A stretch of DNA of 56,649 nucleotides from Lentimicrobium sp. (GTDB taxonomy: Bacteria > Bacteroidota > Bacteroidia > Bacteroidales > Lentimicrobiaceae), in the NCBI GenBank assembly GCA_024709105.1, contig JANJXJ010000010.1, forward strand, positions 1 through 56,649, given 5' to 3'. Position numbers and translations under genes: made by a program. The notes under the pieces were generated by a model, which ran no database searches, was not told where the DNA came from, and was given only the letters and a program-made list of their open reading frames with translations. Shown here piece after piece: positions 15,695 through 25,608 of the stretch; positions within the stretch are counted from its first letter, which is position 1; every line of letters starts with the position of its first letter.

Positions 15695-17002
15695 ATGGAA
15701 AAAGCAGAAAAGTCAAAATCCGGGTTCAGGTCATTTCCCAAAAATTTCTGGACAGTTATAGTGATGGAGTTTTTTGAACGTGGTTCTTACTACGGGGTAA
15801 TGTCAGTGCTGTCGGTGTATCTGGTTATGAGCACAGGCGAAGGTGGACTGGGCTTTAGCAAGGAAAGTGTGGGAGTAATCAAAAGTACTATAACTCCGCT
15901 GTTGTATCTTTTGCCTATTCTTGCTGGAGCTCTGGCCGACAGGTTCGGTTACAGAAGGACCTTAATGATGGCGTTTGCCGTGATGAGTCTGGGATATTTT
16001 TTTACAAGTCAGGCTACTTCGTATTCCCTTGTTTTTCTTAGCCTCATTCTTATGGCTATTGGAGCAGGCTTCTTTAAACCAGTTATTTCAGGAACCATTG
16101 CCAGGGTAACCGACGAAAGCAATTCGGGACTTGGGTTTGGTATTTTTTACTGGTCAATTAATCTGGGTGCATTTATTTTTCCGCTCATACTCGTTCCTTA
16201 CCTCAAAGGCATCGGATGGAGTTATATTTTTATCATGGCAGCTGTGGGTACCGGGTCAATGCTGTTGCTAAACCTTTTTGTTTATAAAGAGCCGCCCAGA
16301 CCTCAGTCTTCCAAGCCGCTGTCGGAAGTGCTGAAAGGAATTTTAATGGTGCTGAATGACTACAGGTTTGTGCTAATGATTGTTATTTACAGCGGATTCT
16401 GGATTCTGTATTTTCAAATGTTTGATACTGTGTTATGGTATCTGAAAGATTATATGGATATGACTCCGGTTAATAATTTTGTAAACTCTGTTGTACATGT
16501 TTTTAATCCTGAAGCCAATTGGAAATTCGACGCTGAACATGTTACAGTAATCAATGCAGGAGCCATCATTGCACTTCAATTGCTGGTTTCATCAATAGTG
16601 AAGAAAACACCTGCACTCCCAACCATGATTACCGGAATTGCATTGGGTACTTTGGGTATGGGTATTCTTGCCATTTCAACTTATGCCTGGGTTTTTGTTG
16701 CAGGACTGATTATTTTCAGCATCGGTGAAATGACAGCACATCCAAAATTTATTTCATACATCGGGCTCATAGCACCTCCCGACAAAAAAGCACTCTATCT
16801 GGGCTATTCTTTCCTTTATGGTGTAATTGGCAGCGGAATCGGAGGTATTCTCGGGGCTACTTTGTACGTAAAGTTTGTTGATGAAATGGGCAGACCCGGA
16901 ATGTTGTGGTTTATTTTCAGTATGATAGGTGTGGCCACAATTATCGGATTGCTGTTGTATAACCATTATTTAAAACCTAAGTCTGGTCAGGAAAACCGAT
17001 AG
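15695..17002 (+). CDS. POT/PTR2-family (MFS) peptide transporter
   Basis: 435 residues with about 12 membrane spans. The N-terminus contains 'MEFFERGSYYGV', matching the conserved ExxERFxYYG proton-coupling motif of proton-dependent oligopeptide transporters. 'FYWSINLGAFIFP' (about 150-162) is the PTR2 signature. Between the two MFS bundles lies the motif-A-like loop 'ADRFGYRRTLM'. The likely role is H+-driven uptake of di- and tripeptides. The ExxER motif is intact, and the length is a little short of the usual ~460-500. It is convergent with the HELGH membrane protein gene, the stops being only 7 bases apart. Confidence 0.88.
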   Translation: MEKAEKSKSGFRSFPKNFWTVIVMEFFERGSYYGVMSVLSVYLVMSTGEGGLGFSKESVGVIKSTITPLLYLLPILAGALADRFGYRRTLMMAFAVMSLGYFFTSQATSYSLVFLSLILMAIGAGFFKPVISGTIARVTDESNSGLGFGIFYWSINLGAFIFPLILVPYLKGIGWSYIFIMAAVGTGSMLLLNLFVYKEPPRPQSSKPLSEVLKGILMVLNDYRFVLMIVIYSGFWILYFQMFDTVLWYLKDYMDMTPVNNFVNSVVHVFNPEANWKFDAEHVTVINAGAIIALQLLVSSIVKKTPALPTMITGIALGTLGMGILAISTYAWVFVAGLIIFSIGEMTAHPKFISYIGLIAPPDKKALYLGYSFLYGVIGSGIGGILGATLYVKFVDEMGRPGMLWFIFSMIGVATIIGLLLYNHYLKPKSGQENR

Positions 17003-17009
17003 GTGTTCT

Positions 17010-18035
17010 TCAGAAAATCCTGCTGTTTGATTTGCCCAGATTCAGTGTTGCAATTATCCCTGCACACAGCAGGTAAGCACCGAGCAATCCGGGTGTTCCG
17101 TTCCAGGCCAGTCCGGCAATGGAAGCAGTCATAAGCAGGAAATATGTTGCTATTCCGGCATTGGCTTTTTTGTAGGTTTTTTCGTAGGAGCTGAATATTG
17201 GCACAATCCCAAAGTCAACGAGTAAATGTCTGTCGGATCTGAATTCGGCGTCTTTTTCAGTCCAGCCCTGAGTCATGGCGCTTGGTATTCCATATTTGTA
17301 AAGATAAGCCGGACCGCAGCAGCGGCTTTGGAGGCTATGGCCCAGTTCATGTCTGATAAGTACAGATAGATAAGAGTTCTTGTCAGTAATGTCATTTCCA
17401 TCATCGCGGGTTGAAAATCTGGTGGTAACCAGCACAAATGAACCAAATGCAACTCCGTTGGCGAATGGGATGCGTCCCTGCATAACTGTAATGCCTTCAA
17501 TAAAAACCACTTTCGATATCCAGCCTCCGAAATTTAATAACTGCCCGGCAGCATGGCCAATGGCTGTTTGAGGCTGTTCCCATACATGCCGGGAAACTGC
17601 CCGTGTTATTCCGGATAGCCAGGTTTGTCCGGGTTCAATATAAAAGTTTCCTGAGAAAATGGCCAGAGAATTTTCAAGAATCCGGTGCTCCCGAAAAAAA
17701 GCGAACTGCAGTATTCCGGTTGTTAATCCAAGCGCAAAGGGCGTAATGGTGAGCCAAAGCCAGATTAGAATTACCTGAGGAATTATAAGATAAAGCAACC
17801 CGTTTAAAAAAGCCAGCAGAACACCAGATGCCAGCATTTGAAGCAAATCGGCACGATGTTCGATTTCGGTTGATTTTTTAGTGATTCTCAGTGGTTTGAT
17901 GAAATATCCTGTAATGATGAAAAGACTCAGCCAGATTAACACAATGGCAAACCAGTTCAGAGCCAGAAATTCGGCCCTGAACACCGGAAGCCAAAGCAAT
18001 AAGTCGTCATAAAGATTTGCAATCCAGACCGGCAT
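17010..18035 (-). CDS. Membrane protein with HELGH metallopeptidase-like motif
   Basis: 341 residues. Hydrophobic segments lie at about 25-47, 70-95 and 97-112, with more at the C-terminus (about 290-335). A central soluble region contains H229-E-L-G-H233 followed by 'SLQSRCCGPAYLYKYGIPSA'. E260 in 'WTEKDAEFRSD' could be the third zinc ligand, as in gluzincins. Similar 'HExGHxLQSR...GIPSA' proteins occur in Bacteroidota, but I know of no characterised member. The gene starts one base after the stop of the alpha-2-macroglobulin gene, so the two form one operon. That is the place where many bacteria have pbpC. Catalytic activity is inferred only. Confidence 0.75.
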   Translation of the reverse strand: MPVWIANLYDDLLLWLPVFRAEFLALNWFAIVLIWLSLFIITGYFIKPLRITKKSTEIEHRADLLQMLASGVLLAFLNGLLYLIIPQVILIWLWLTITPFALGLTTGILQFAFFREHRILENSLAIFSGNFYIEPGQTWLSGITRAVSRHVWEQPQTAIGHAAGQLLNFGGWISKVVFIEGITVMQGRIPFANGVAFGSFVLVTTRFSTRDDGNDITDKNSYLSVLIRHELGHSLQSRCCGPAYLYKYGIPSAMTQGWTEKDAEFRSDRHLLVDFGIVPIFSSYEKTYKKANAGIATYFLLMTASIAGLAWNGTPGLLGAYLLCAGIIATLNLGKSNSRIF

Positions 18036-18036
18036 A

Positions 18037-21000
18037 CTATCTTACCAAAATCTTGTTGGAACCTGAATAAGAATAGTACATTCCATTATACATGGCCTCA
18101 GCTGATACCGGCCCCTGCAAGTATGTGCCTTTGCCTGTAACTCTTACCATGTAATAGAATTTTTTAATCTGCCCGTTGGCCGAAGTAAAGATGTTTACCC
18201 GGTCGTCGCGGTAATCGGTATGTTCTGGCACAGCTTTTTCTATAGCCCAGGGCAAATCGCGGTTTACAGTAAGCCGGGTGTTCTCCGTTTCGAAGCAGGC
18301 AGGCAAAATATCAGAAATTACAACATTTTCAACAAAGCTGTTGTCGGTGGTTGACAGCGAAACTTCAACCACTACCAGATCGTTGCGGTTCAGTTCGGCA
18401 ACGTTAACGGTTTTGCCATTCCGGTCGAAGAACTTTCTTCGTACCATCAGCACCTGATCTTCATTTCGGGAAGAGTTGTTCTCAGGAACACCTTCTGTTT
18501 CAAGGTAATAATAAAGATTTCCAGTTCCTGATGTCTTTATGGTAACTTTATCTCCGTTTATGTCTGCGATAAAGTCCTTGTCGGAAAATGTGCCTATTTT
18601 TTTGCCATTTACCTCTATTTCTGCAGTGATCTTGCCTTCGGTAGCTTTGCCGGCAAGTTTGCCCAGCGCCAGAAGTGCAAATGCCCTTTCCTGGGTGCTC
18701 AGATAATTCCTCTTGTTAAGCATTTCACCCAGTTGCCTTGATAACATGGCAATTTGTTTGTTGTCGGGGTCGGCATTCAAAAGTGTGTAAAGGGCAATGG
18801 CTTTATCTCTGACTGGCGAACTGAAACTGCCACCTGTCATACGCATGGGCTCGTGGCTTTTATCCCAGTTGGCGGGCAACAGAGCCGCAAAACTTTTTTT
18901 GTCGCCGGTCAGAGCATAAGTGCAGGCCAAAAGATAGCGACTGTCGAGGCTAAGTTCATTGGCCCTGGCTTTGTAGTAATTCATAGTTGGCATGTGCTGT
19001 TTGCCATATAAAGCCAGGACGTATAATGAATAAAATGTTTCGCGGTAGGGTTGGTTGACTCTTTTCCAGGAGTTGCCCCCATCACTCATGTAAAAATACT
19101 CTGTAGTTTCTTTTTGTTTGACCTTCTCGGTAAGGAAACGAATCAGATTATCAATAACATTCTGGTTTACAGCAAATCCAGCCTGATTTGCCTCGTAGAG
19201 GAAGTTGGCGGCATAAGCTGTATTCCACCAATGAACTTCTCCGCCAGAGGGCCAGGTAACCAAGCCGCCATTATATTGCTGATAGGCTGAGATTTTCATA
19301 ATGGCAGCATTTACATTCTCAGTTGTATTAGATTGTGCAGCCTTGCTGTCTTGTTTTAGCATTTTGGCTAAGTCGGCGAAATAAATCTGCGGAAAAGCAG
19401 CCGAAATGGTTTGCTCCATGCACCCATGCGGATAATTGACTAATTCGCTCAGTTCGCCGGCAAATTTTGCTGCCGGAGAGCGGGTGATCAGAATCCTGCT
19501 TTTTTTGGTGCCTTCAAGATAATCATTGGAATTAGTAAGTGATGTTTTGGCTCCGGCATTCAAAACGCCTGAAATTGAGGTTTTCTCAAGTGCAGCCGCA
19601 GGCCTTACTGAAATATTGGTTTCTTCAGAAAAGGTTTCTCCTCCCTGTGCTGCCATCAGGTTAATTTCGGCTTTTCCCGGTTGAAGGGCTTCCAGATCAA
19701 AACTGGTTTGTATTTCGCTGTTTGCGGGTATGTTTACTTTGGTTCCGGAAACTCCACTGGCTTTTACAGGGCCTTTTGTGGTGGCTTTTAAGGTGGTGGT
19801 AACAGCTTTGGAGGTTGTATTGGTTAGTGTGATTATTACTTCTGCTTTATCACCCGGGCTCAGGAATCGTGGCAAGGAGCTGCTGATAATCAGCGGATCA
19901 GCCACTTTCATCTCTTTTTCTGATGAACCGAACTGACTTCCTTTGTAAGCTACTGCCATTATCCTGACAGCTCCTGAGAAGGCAGGAATATTTGCTTCAA
20001 ATACCACTTCGCCGGACGAATTGGCTTTTTTGATGCCACTCCACAACGAAAGCAATTTTACCCTTTTTGTCGTGAGTGGATTCAGGCGGCTGCCCATGTC
20101 GAATCCCATGTCGCCACCACTGGATGAGCGTTTTATAGAAAGCTCAGGGAAAAGTTCGTCAAAAATATCATAAGATTTTACCTCAAGTGCCCTTTTGCCG
20201 TAAAACCAGGCATACGGATCGGGTGATGTGTATGAAGTAATCTGTAATATTCCTTCATCTACCACAGCCAAAGTAACTTCAGCTCCCGGAGACGTTTTTA
20301 CTTTTATTTTCTGGGTGGTTTTGGATCTGATTCTTTCAGGATTCTCAATGTTTACATTCAGCTTGTTGTCGGGCTTTTCAACTGTAATTGAGGCCACGCC
20401 ATGCCCTACTGTAAGCGGAAGCCCCGATCCGTCGGCTTTCCTGATTAATGTGGCACTTACATATATATTGGGAAGATGAGACTCGGTGATTTTGAGTTTC
20501 AGGGTTGCTCCTGAAGCATCGGCTTTTAGTGTGTAATGTTCAAGAATTTTATCCTGCTCAATGGTTACAAGCAATTCACCTTCGAATGGGGTTTTAAAGA
20601 GTATGCCTGCGGTTTCTCCGGGCTTGTAGGTTTCTTTGTCGGCCTCAATCCCAACTTCACCTTCGCGGTTGACATAAAACGATGAAGTGCTGAAATCGCT
20701 GCTGCCGTAAGCATAGAACCAGGATGCCACATAGTTGGAGCTTCCGGGCAAACTCACCCTTATTTCATATTCGCCCGACACAGGAGGTGTGTACTGGAAA
20801 TTATAACCTGATGCCGGAATGCTGGCTTCCCGGGAATAAACAGCTACTTCTTTCTTCTGCGAACGGTATCTGGTTTGCCCGTAATTGCGTTCAAGTACAT
20901 TTTCCCATCTTATCTGAACTACTTCTATTCTTGCTTTTGCATTTACCGGTTTTTCCTGAGGACTTAATGCTATCAAACTAATCTTTTGCGGCCTTTTGGT

Positions 21001-23439
21001 GCTGACCCAGCCGGGAGTTCTCTGAATACCAAGCATGGCTTCCTGTGTGAGAATTTCTGCTTTGGTGAGCCGGTTTACGGGCCTGCCGTTTTCATCAAAA
21101 ACGGTGGTAAATGTTTTGGCTTCCAGAATGCCTATGTTCATGAAGTCGGGCAAAACAAACTCCTGTGCAAACATTCCGTTGGCATCGGTTGAGCCTTCAC
21201 TCAGCTGATTTTCAAAATACACATCAGCAGAAGTTTTAATGTCGAAATTAAAGTTTCTGTATTGCGATGGATAAAAAGATTTGCGGCTTATTCTTAATTC
21301 GTTTTCTACTTTCCGGTTTGCAGCAGGAGTGCCAAACAGATTATCGGCTTTTATTGCCAAAGCAATCACCTCGCCGGGTTTAAAACTGTTTTTGTTGGGT
21401 TTTACATTAACTTTAATCCGGTCAGGCATAAAATCCTCAACCGAAAAACGGCGGCTGCCCATCATTACATCGTTGCCCGAAAGTACTTCGAGAGTGTAGG
21501 AGCCTGTAAGTGACGCTTCTGGCAGATGAAATGCAATCTGCGCAGAACCCTCTCTGCCCAATTGTGATCTTCTCACCAGCAGGTCTTTCCCGTCGGGAGT
21601 AATTACTCTGAATTTAACAGGAATATCCTTAATAACATCCCATGCAAAACTTCTAACAATGATATTGCTGAAAACAGAATCACCGGGCCGGTATAAATTT
21701 CGGTCGCCGTAAACAAATACATCCGAAATCATCCCTGCAGTCCGCTTTCCGCCAATATCGAAACGTGAGGTTTCAACATACGACCTGTCATAAAGCAAAA
21801 CATTGAAGTCGTCACCTTTGCGGGCCGACAACATGGCGATTTTAAATCCCGGGGCAATTTTAGAGATATCCTTAAAAACCAGCGTGCCATCGCTGCCTGT
21901 AACAGCCTGGTGCATGAGCTGGTTGTTTGAGCTGAAGAACCTGATGCTCACTCCCTCCATGGGCTGAGCTGTAGATATTGACCTGGCGGCAACAAAAACC
22001 TCGTCGTTGCCTTCTTTAACAATCAGGCCAATGTCTGATACCGCTACCAGCTGCACATCAGACAGCCATGTTTTTTCAGTAGATTCAGCTCTGATGAGAT
22101 AAATTCCTTTCAGTTCTGATGTCAACTGCAGGTCAGCGGGGTTCATGTTCAGAAGTTTGAGATTTCCCTGCCTGGGAAGGGTTCGGGTGTCAATTTCGCG
22201 GCTGCTGATTTTTTGCCCGAAATTTTCGTCAATTCGATAATTGTATGAATCATAATACTCATCTTCATCATAGTACCAGTCCCATTCCTTGCCGTTGCGA
22301 AGATAGTGCTGGATGTTATTTTCAAAAACCTTGAAAACAGTGATTTTCACCTTTGGAATATTAATGATACTCAGGCCAAGGTTGCCAGCTCCTTTGGGGG
22401 TTAAATACAAGCTGTTCTGGTCGCTGAATGCGATGTATGGTTTCAGCGAACCAAAAGTAACTGCCTGTTGAAAATCAACCTCCAGCGCCGGGCCGAAAAC
22501 CCCCTTGAGTTTGCCCGAAACCCATACTTCGTAAGATTGCCCGTCGGCAAAAGCTCCGGTTATATTAAAACCATTTCCGGCAGTACTTGCCTGAAAATCA
22601 ACATGAGGATTGACTTTTATTAATCCTTTTAATCCTTTTTCGACAACTGGCTGGGTAGTGTAAAAAGTAATAACTCCTTCTGCATCAACAAAATCAGCTG
22701 ATACATCACTGATGTTTAATGCATCACGGGGAGGTACGGGCGTACTGTATACTTCATCGGATGGTATTTCTCTTTCTGAGCCTATGCAGCGAAAACCTTT
22801 TTTTAATGTAAGGTTTATGTTTCCATCAAGTTTCTCGTTCACCGAGGCAGGAATGGCAATGGTGATCTGATTGGCTTCAGTCACTTCTGATATGTCAAAA
22901 GTTTTTGGTTGTTCTTTCAGTGCCACAGCCAGCTTTTGTCTGATCTCATCAATGTTAACCGCGTAGTTGAACTGCATGGAAACTTTGAGCTGTATCTGAT
23001 TTTTATCGGCCTCGTTTATTCCCCAGTAAGCATTGCTTCTTTCAAGGGTGAGGTATGGAGTGTGAAATTCAATGGGTTTTATACTTTCGTCGGGTTTCAG
23101 GTCCGAAAACCGTCCTACCTGCTTTGTTACCACCGCTTTATAATCGGTATTGGGCGCAAAGGGCGCCGAGGGCATAAAAACTAATTTTTCGGGACTGGCC
23201 CATTTATATACACCTTTTAACGCAGGTTCAAAAGTTATGTAAACTGTGGTATCTACCTTGTCAATCAGCGAATCGGGTGCCAGTGCAGCACTAAATTCGA
23301 ATTCCAGATTCTGAAAAGGGTCAACAATCAACCCGAAGTTGGTACGGCTGAGTTTGAAAAATCCGGGGGTTGAGCACGACAGCAGGATTGCTGAAATGCT
23401 TAAGGCCAATAAGCCTGCACGAAATAATCTGGAAGACAT
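18037..23439 (-). CDS. Bacterial alpha-2-macroglobulin-family lipoprotein (YfhM-like)
   Basis: 1800 residues from ATG 23439. A start at 23469 would put ten residues before the signal. The signal peptide ends in lipobox LLSC, so the protein is lipidated. Ig-like MG domains fill the N-terminal two thirds. The segment 'GDRNLYRPGDSVF' and the bait-like and A2M regions follow ('ARNDPLIISSSLPRFLSPGD'-type sequence at about 1175). The thioester motif GC1340MEQ is intact, and the alpha-helical toroid follows. Such proteins are thought to trap invading proteases in the periplasm, often alongside penicillin-binding protein 1C. Here no pbpC is adjacent; instead a HELGH membrane protein follows after one base. 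It is longer than E. coli YfhM (about 1650). Confidence 0.93.
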   Translation of the reverse strand: MSSRLFRAGLLALSISAILLSCSTPGFFKLSRTNFGLIVDPFQNLEFEFSAALAPDSLIDKVDTTVYITFEPALKGVYKWASPEKLVFMPSAPFAPNTDYKAVVTKQVGRFSDLKPDESIKPIEFHTPYLTLERSNAYWGINEADKNQIQLKVSMQFNYAVNIDEIRQKLAVALKEQPKTFDISEVTEANQITIAIPASVNEKLDGNINLTLKKGFRCIGSEREIPSDEVYSTPVPPRDALNISDVSADFVDAEGVITFYTTQPVVEKGLKGLIKVNPHVDFQASTAGNGFNITGAFADGQSYEVWVSGKLKGVFGPALEVDFQQAVTFGSLKPYIAFSDQNSLYLTPKGAGNLGLSIINIPKVKITVFKVFENNIQHYLRNGKEWDWYYDEDEYYDSYNYRIDENFGQKISSREIDTRTLPRQGNLKLLNMNPADLQLTSELKGIYLIRAESTEKTWLSDVQLVAVSDIGLIVKEGNDEVFVAARSISTAQPMEGVSIRFFSSNNQLMHQAVTGSDGTLVFKDISKIAPGFKIAMLSARKGDDFNVLLYDRSYVETSRFDIGGKRTAGMISDVFVYGDRNLYRPGDSVFSNIIVRSFAWDVIKDIPVKFRVITPDGKDLLVRRSQLGREGSAQIAFHLPEASLTGSYTLEVLSGNDVMMGSRRFSVEDFMPDRIKVNVKPNKNSFKPGEVIALAIKADNLFGTPAANRKVENELRISRKSFYPSQYRNFNFDIKTSADVYFENQLSEGSTDANGMFAQEFVLPDFMNIGILEAKTFTTVFDENGRPVNRLTKAEILTQEAMLGIQRTPGWVSTKRPQKISLIALSPQEKPVNAKARIEVVQIRWENVLERNYGQTRYRSQKKEVAVYSREASIPASGYNFQYTPPVSGEYEIRVSLPGSSNYVASWFYAYGSSDFSTSSFYVNREGEVGIEADKETYKPGETAGILFKTPFEGELLVTIEQDKILEHYTLKADASGATLKLKITESHLPNIYVSATLIRKADGSGLPLTVGHGVASITVEKPDNKLNVNIENPERIRSKTTQKIKVKTSPGAEVTLAVVDEGILQITSYTSPDPYAWFYGKRALEVKSYDIFDELFPELSIKRSSSGGDMGFDMGSRLNPLTTKRVKLLSLWSGIKKANSSGEVVFEANIPAFSGAVRIMAVAYKGSQFGSSEKEMKVADPLIISSSLPRFLSPGDKAEVIITLTNTTSKAVTTTLKATTKGPVKASGVSGTKVNIPANSEIQTSFDLEALQPGKAEINLMAAQGGETFSEETNISVRPAAALEKTSISGVLNAGAKTSLTNSNDYLEGTKKSRILITRSPAAKFAGELSELVNYPHGCMEQTISAAFPQIYFADLAKMLKQDSKAAQSNTTENVNAAIMKISAYQQYNGGLVTWPSGGEVHWWNTAYAANFLYEANQAGFAVNQNVIDNLIRFLTEKVKQKETTEYFYMSDGGNSWKRVNQPYRETFYSLYVLALYGKQHMPTMNYYKARANELSLDSRYLLACTYALTGDKKSFAALLPANWDKSHEPMRMTGGSFSSPVRDKAIALYTLLNADPDNKQIAMLSRQLGEMLNKRNYLSTQERAFALLALGKLAGKATEGKITAEIEVNGKKIGTFSDKDFIADINGDKVTIKTSGTGNLYYYLETEGVPENNSSRNEDQVLMVRRKFFDRNGKTVNVAELNRNDLVVVEVSLSTTDNSFVENVVISDILPACFETENTRLTVNRDLPWAIEKAVPEHTDYRDDRVNIFTSANGQIKKFYYMVRVTGKGTYLQGPVSAEAMYNGMYYSYSGSNKILVR

Positions 23440-23834
23440 AATGTTGCTTTTGTTGATGAAGGAATCCAATGTTTACTAACGCATTCAGGTGTTTATAATT
23501 GGCTAAAGTACAACTTTTTTTAAGCCCGGGGAATTCAAATCATTGTTTTTTTGAAACACACTTGAATTACATTCACAAACTCGTATGTAATTAATATTCA
23601 AGCATGTGGGTGACATACGATATTTAAAATCAAAGTTATTTACTGATTGAATAAAAAGTGACGTTTTGCATAAATGCCTTTTTCAGGGGAATTGGAATTG
23701 ATTTGCATTTTTTAACACCAGACTGTGAGCCATTGGAGTGTTTTTTGAACAGAAAACTTAAAATTTTCTCCGAAACCACCGTTTCCCGTTTATAACAGGT
23801 TATTTTTGCAGGGTCAAACAGTAATCTGACTTTA
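23440..23834. other. Divergent intergenic gap
   Basis: AT-rich gap between the macroglobulin gene and ispG. Only the ispG -7 box (23801-23808) can be named. No ORF or RNA gene is seen. Confidence 0.6.
23801..23808 (+). promoter_or_regulatory. -7 promoter box of ispG
   Basis: TATTTTTG fits TAnnTTTG; no well-placed TTG upstream. It lies 27 bases before the ATG at 23835. Confidence 0.5.
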
Positions 23835-25538
23835 ATGAAATACAAATCCCGGGTTGTTCATGTAGGAAAACTGGCAATAGGAGGCGAAACTCCTGTTGTT
23901 TTGCAATCCATGACCAATACTTCAACTTTGGATACTGAAGCAACTGTGGCTCAATCAATAAGAATGATAGAAGCTGGTTGTCAAATGGTAAGAATAACCG
24001 CACAGGGTCCCCGTGAAGCGTCGCATTTGCAGCTTATTAAAGAATCAATGGCTGCTTCAGGCTATGATGTGCCTTTGATAGCCGATATCCACTACAGTCC
24101 CGCTGCTGCTGAAATTGCTGCCGGAATTGTCGAAAAAGTGAGAATTAATCCTGGTAATTATGTGGATAGTAATAAGGTGGATTATACTTCTGAAGAGTAT
24201 GATGCTGAACTTGTGCAGATTGAAATCCGCCTGATGCCCTTGCTTGATATTTGCAAAAAGCACAACACAGCCATCCGCATTGGGGTGAATCATGGTTCTT
24301 TGTCTAAACGAATTGTTTCCAGGTACGGTGATACTCCTGCCGGGATGGTTCAGTCTGCGCTTGAGTTTACAAGAATTTGCCATAAGAATGGTTTTAACAA
24401 TCTCATTCTCTCCATGAAATCGAGTAATGTGCGCGTAATGGTGGAGGCGTATTGTCTGCTCGCTGAAAAACTCACAGCTGAAGGGCTGAATTTCCCTTTG
24501 CATCTGGGCGTAACCGAGGCGGGCGAAGGCGACGAGGGCAGGATTAAATCAATTGCCGGCATAGGAGCGCTCCTTGCCCGGGGAATCGGCGACACCATCA
24601 GGGTTTCACTCACCGAAGAGCCGGAAGCCGAACTTCCTGTTGCCGCTGATATTATTTCTCGTTTTCATTCTATTGATGAAAAAGGAAATGTAATTCGTAG
24701 AGTCAGGGACGATTTGTCAGACTCAGGAGAAATGCTGGCATACAGAGAAACTGCTGAAATTTTGGGAGTTGGAGGTAAAAATCCTGTAGCTGTTGTTGTT
24801 CAGCAAAACCATGAATTCTTTCTGGCTGCAGAAGATTTTCAGTTGAGTCCTTTGCCTTTATTTAATCATACCTCAGACGCTGAAGAGCCTTCAGTATACC
24901 TTGCCCGTGAAGAAGAATATTTCTCTGATACAACTCAATTCTGTGTTTTTTTGAAAAAGCACCCGCAATTGTTGCTTATTGCGGAGGGAGGGACTTCTTC
25001 ATTGAGGAAACTAAGCCATGCAATGTCAGAAAATGGCATCACCAATCCCTTGATTTTAAAAGGGAAAATACATACACCTGAAAAGGCCGAAGCCATCATT
25101 GAATACAGCCTGAATCCTGGTAATCTGCTGATTGACGGGGCAGGGAACGGGATTTGTATTGATGCGAAGGAGATGGGAGAATCTGAAGCAGCATCTCTGG
25201 GATTTAAACTGCTGCAGGCAAGCAGAAGAAGAATAAGCCGTACTGAATTTATTTCATGCCCCTCTTGCGGAAGAACTTTATTCAATATTCAGGAAACATT
25301 GCAGGAAGTAAAATCCCGCACTTCGCACCTGAAAGGGCTGAAAATTGCCGTTATGGGCTGTATTGTGAACGGGCCCGGCGAAATGGCTGATGCCGACTAC
25401 GGTTATGTAGGCGCAGGCAGCGGAAAAGTTACGCTGTATAAAGGGAAAACTCCTGTTAAAAGAGGAGTAGCCCAGGAAAATGCCGTTGAAGAGCTGATTG
25501 GCCTGATTCAAGAAAATGGGGATTGGTTCGATAAATAA
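23835..25538 (+). CDS. ispG: 4-hydroxy-3-methylbut-2-enyl-diphosphate synthase, long form
   Basis: 567 residues. The N-terminal TIM-barrel begins 'GGETPVVLQSMTNTST'. A large middle domain (about 270-450) is absent from the ~370-residue E. coli type and present in plant, Chlamydia and Bacteroidota enzymes. The C-terminal reductase domain has 'SCPSCGR' and 'GCIVNGPGE', whose cysteines and glutamate bind the [4Fe-4S] cluster. IspG converts methylerythritol cyclodiphosphate to HMBPP, so isoprenoids are made by the MEP pathway. All three Cys and the Glu are present. It is followed by a GH3 gene 70 bases downstream with no clear terminator. Confidence 0.96.
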   Translation: MKYKSRVVHVGKLAIGGETPVVLQSMTNTSTLDTEATVAQSIRMIEAGCQMVRITAQGPREASHLQLIKESMAASGYDVPLIADIHYSPAAAEIAAGIVEKVRINPGNYVDSNKVDYTSEEYDAELVQIEIRLMPLLDICKKHNTAIRIGVNHGSLSKRIVSRYGDTPAGMVQSALEFTRICHKNGFNNLILSMKSSNVRVMVEAYCLLAEKLTAEGLNFPLHLGVTEAGEGDEGRIKSIAGIGALLARGIGDTIRVSLTEEPEAELPVAADIISRFHSIDEKGNVIRRVRDDLSDSGEMLAYRETAEILGVGGKNPVAVVVQQNHEFFLAAEDFQLSPLPLFNHTSDAEEPSVYLAREEEYFSDTTQFCVFLKKHPQLLLIAEGGTSSLRKLSHAMSENGITNPLILKGKIHTPEKAEAIIEYSLNPGNLLIDGAGNGICIDAKEMGESEAASLGFKLLQASRRRISRTEFISCPSCGRTLFNIQETLQEVKSRTSHLKGLKIAVMGCIVNGPGEMADADYGYVGAGSGKVTLYKGKTPVKRGVAQENAVEELIGLIQENGDWFDK

Positions 25539-25608
25539 GTGAAAAAATGGAATTGGTTTTTTCCATATCCATCGGTTAGCAAAAAAAATCTGGATTTACT
25601 ATATTTTC

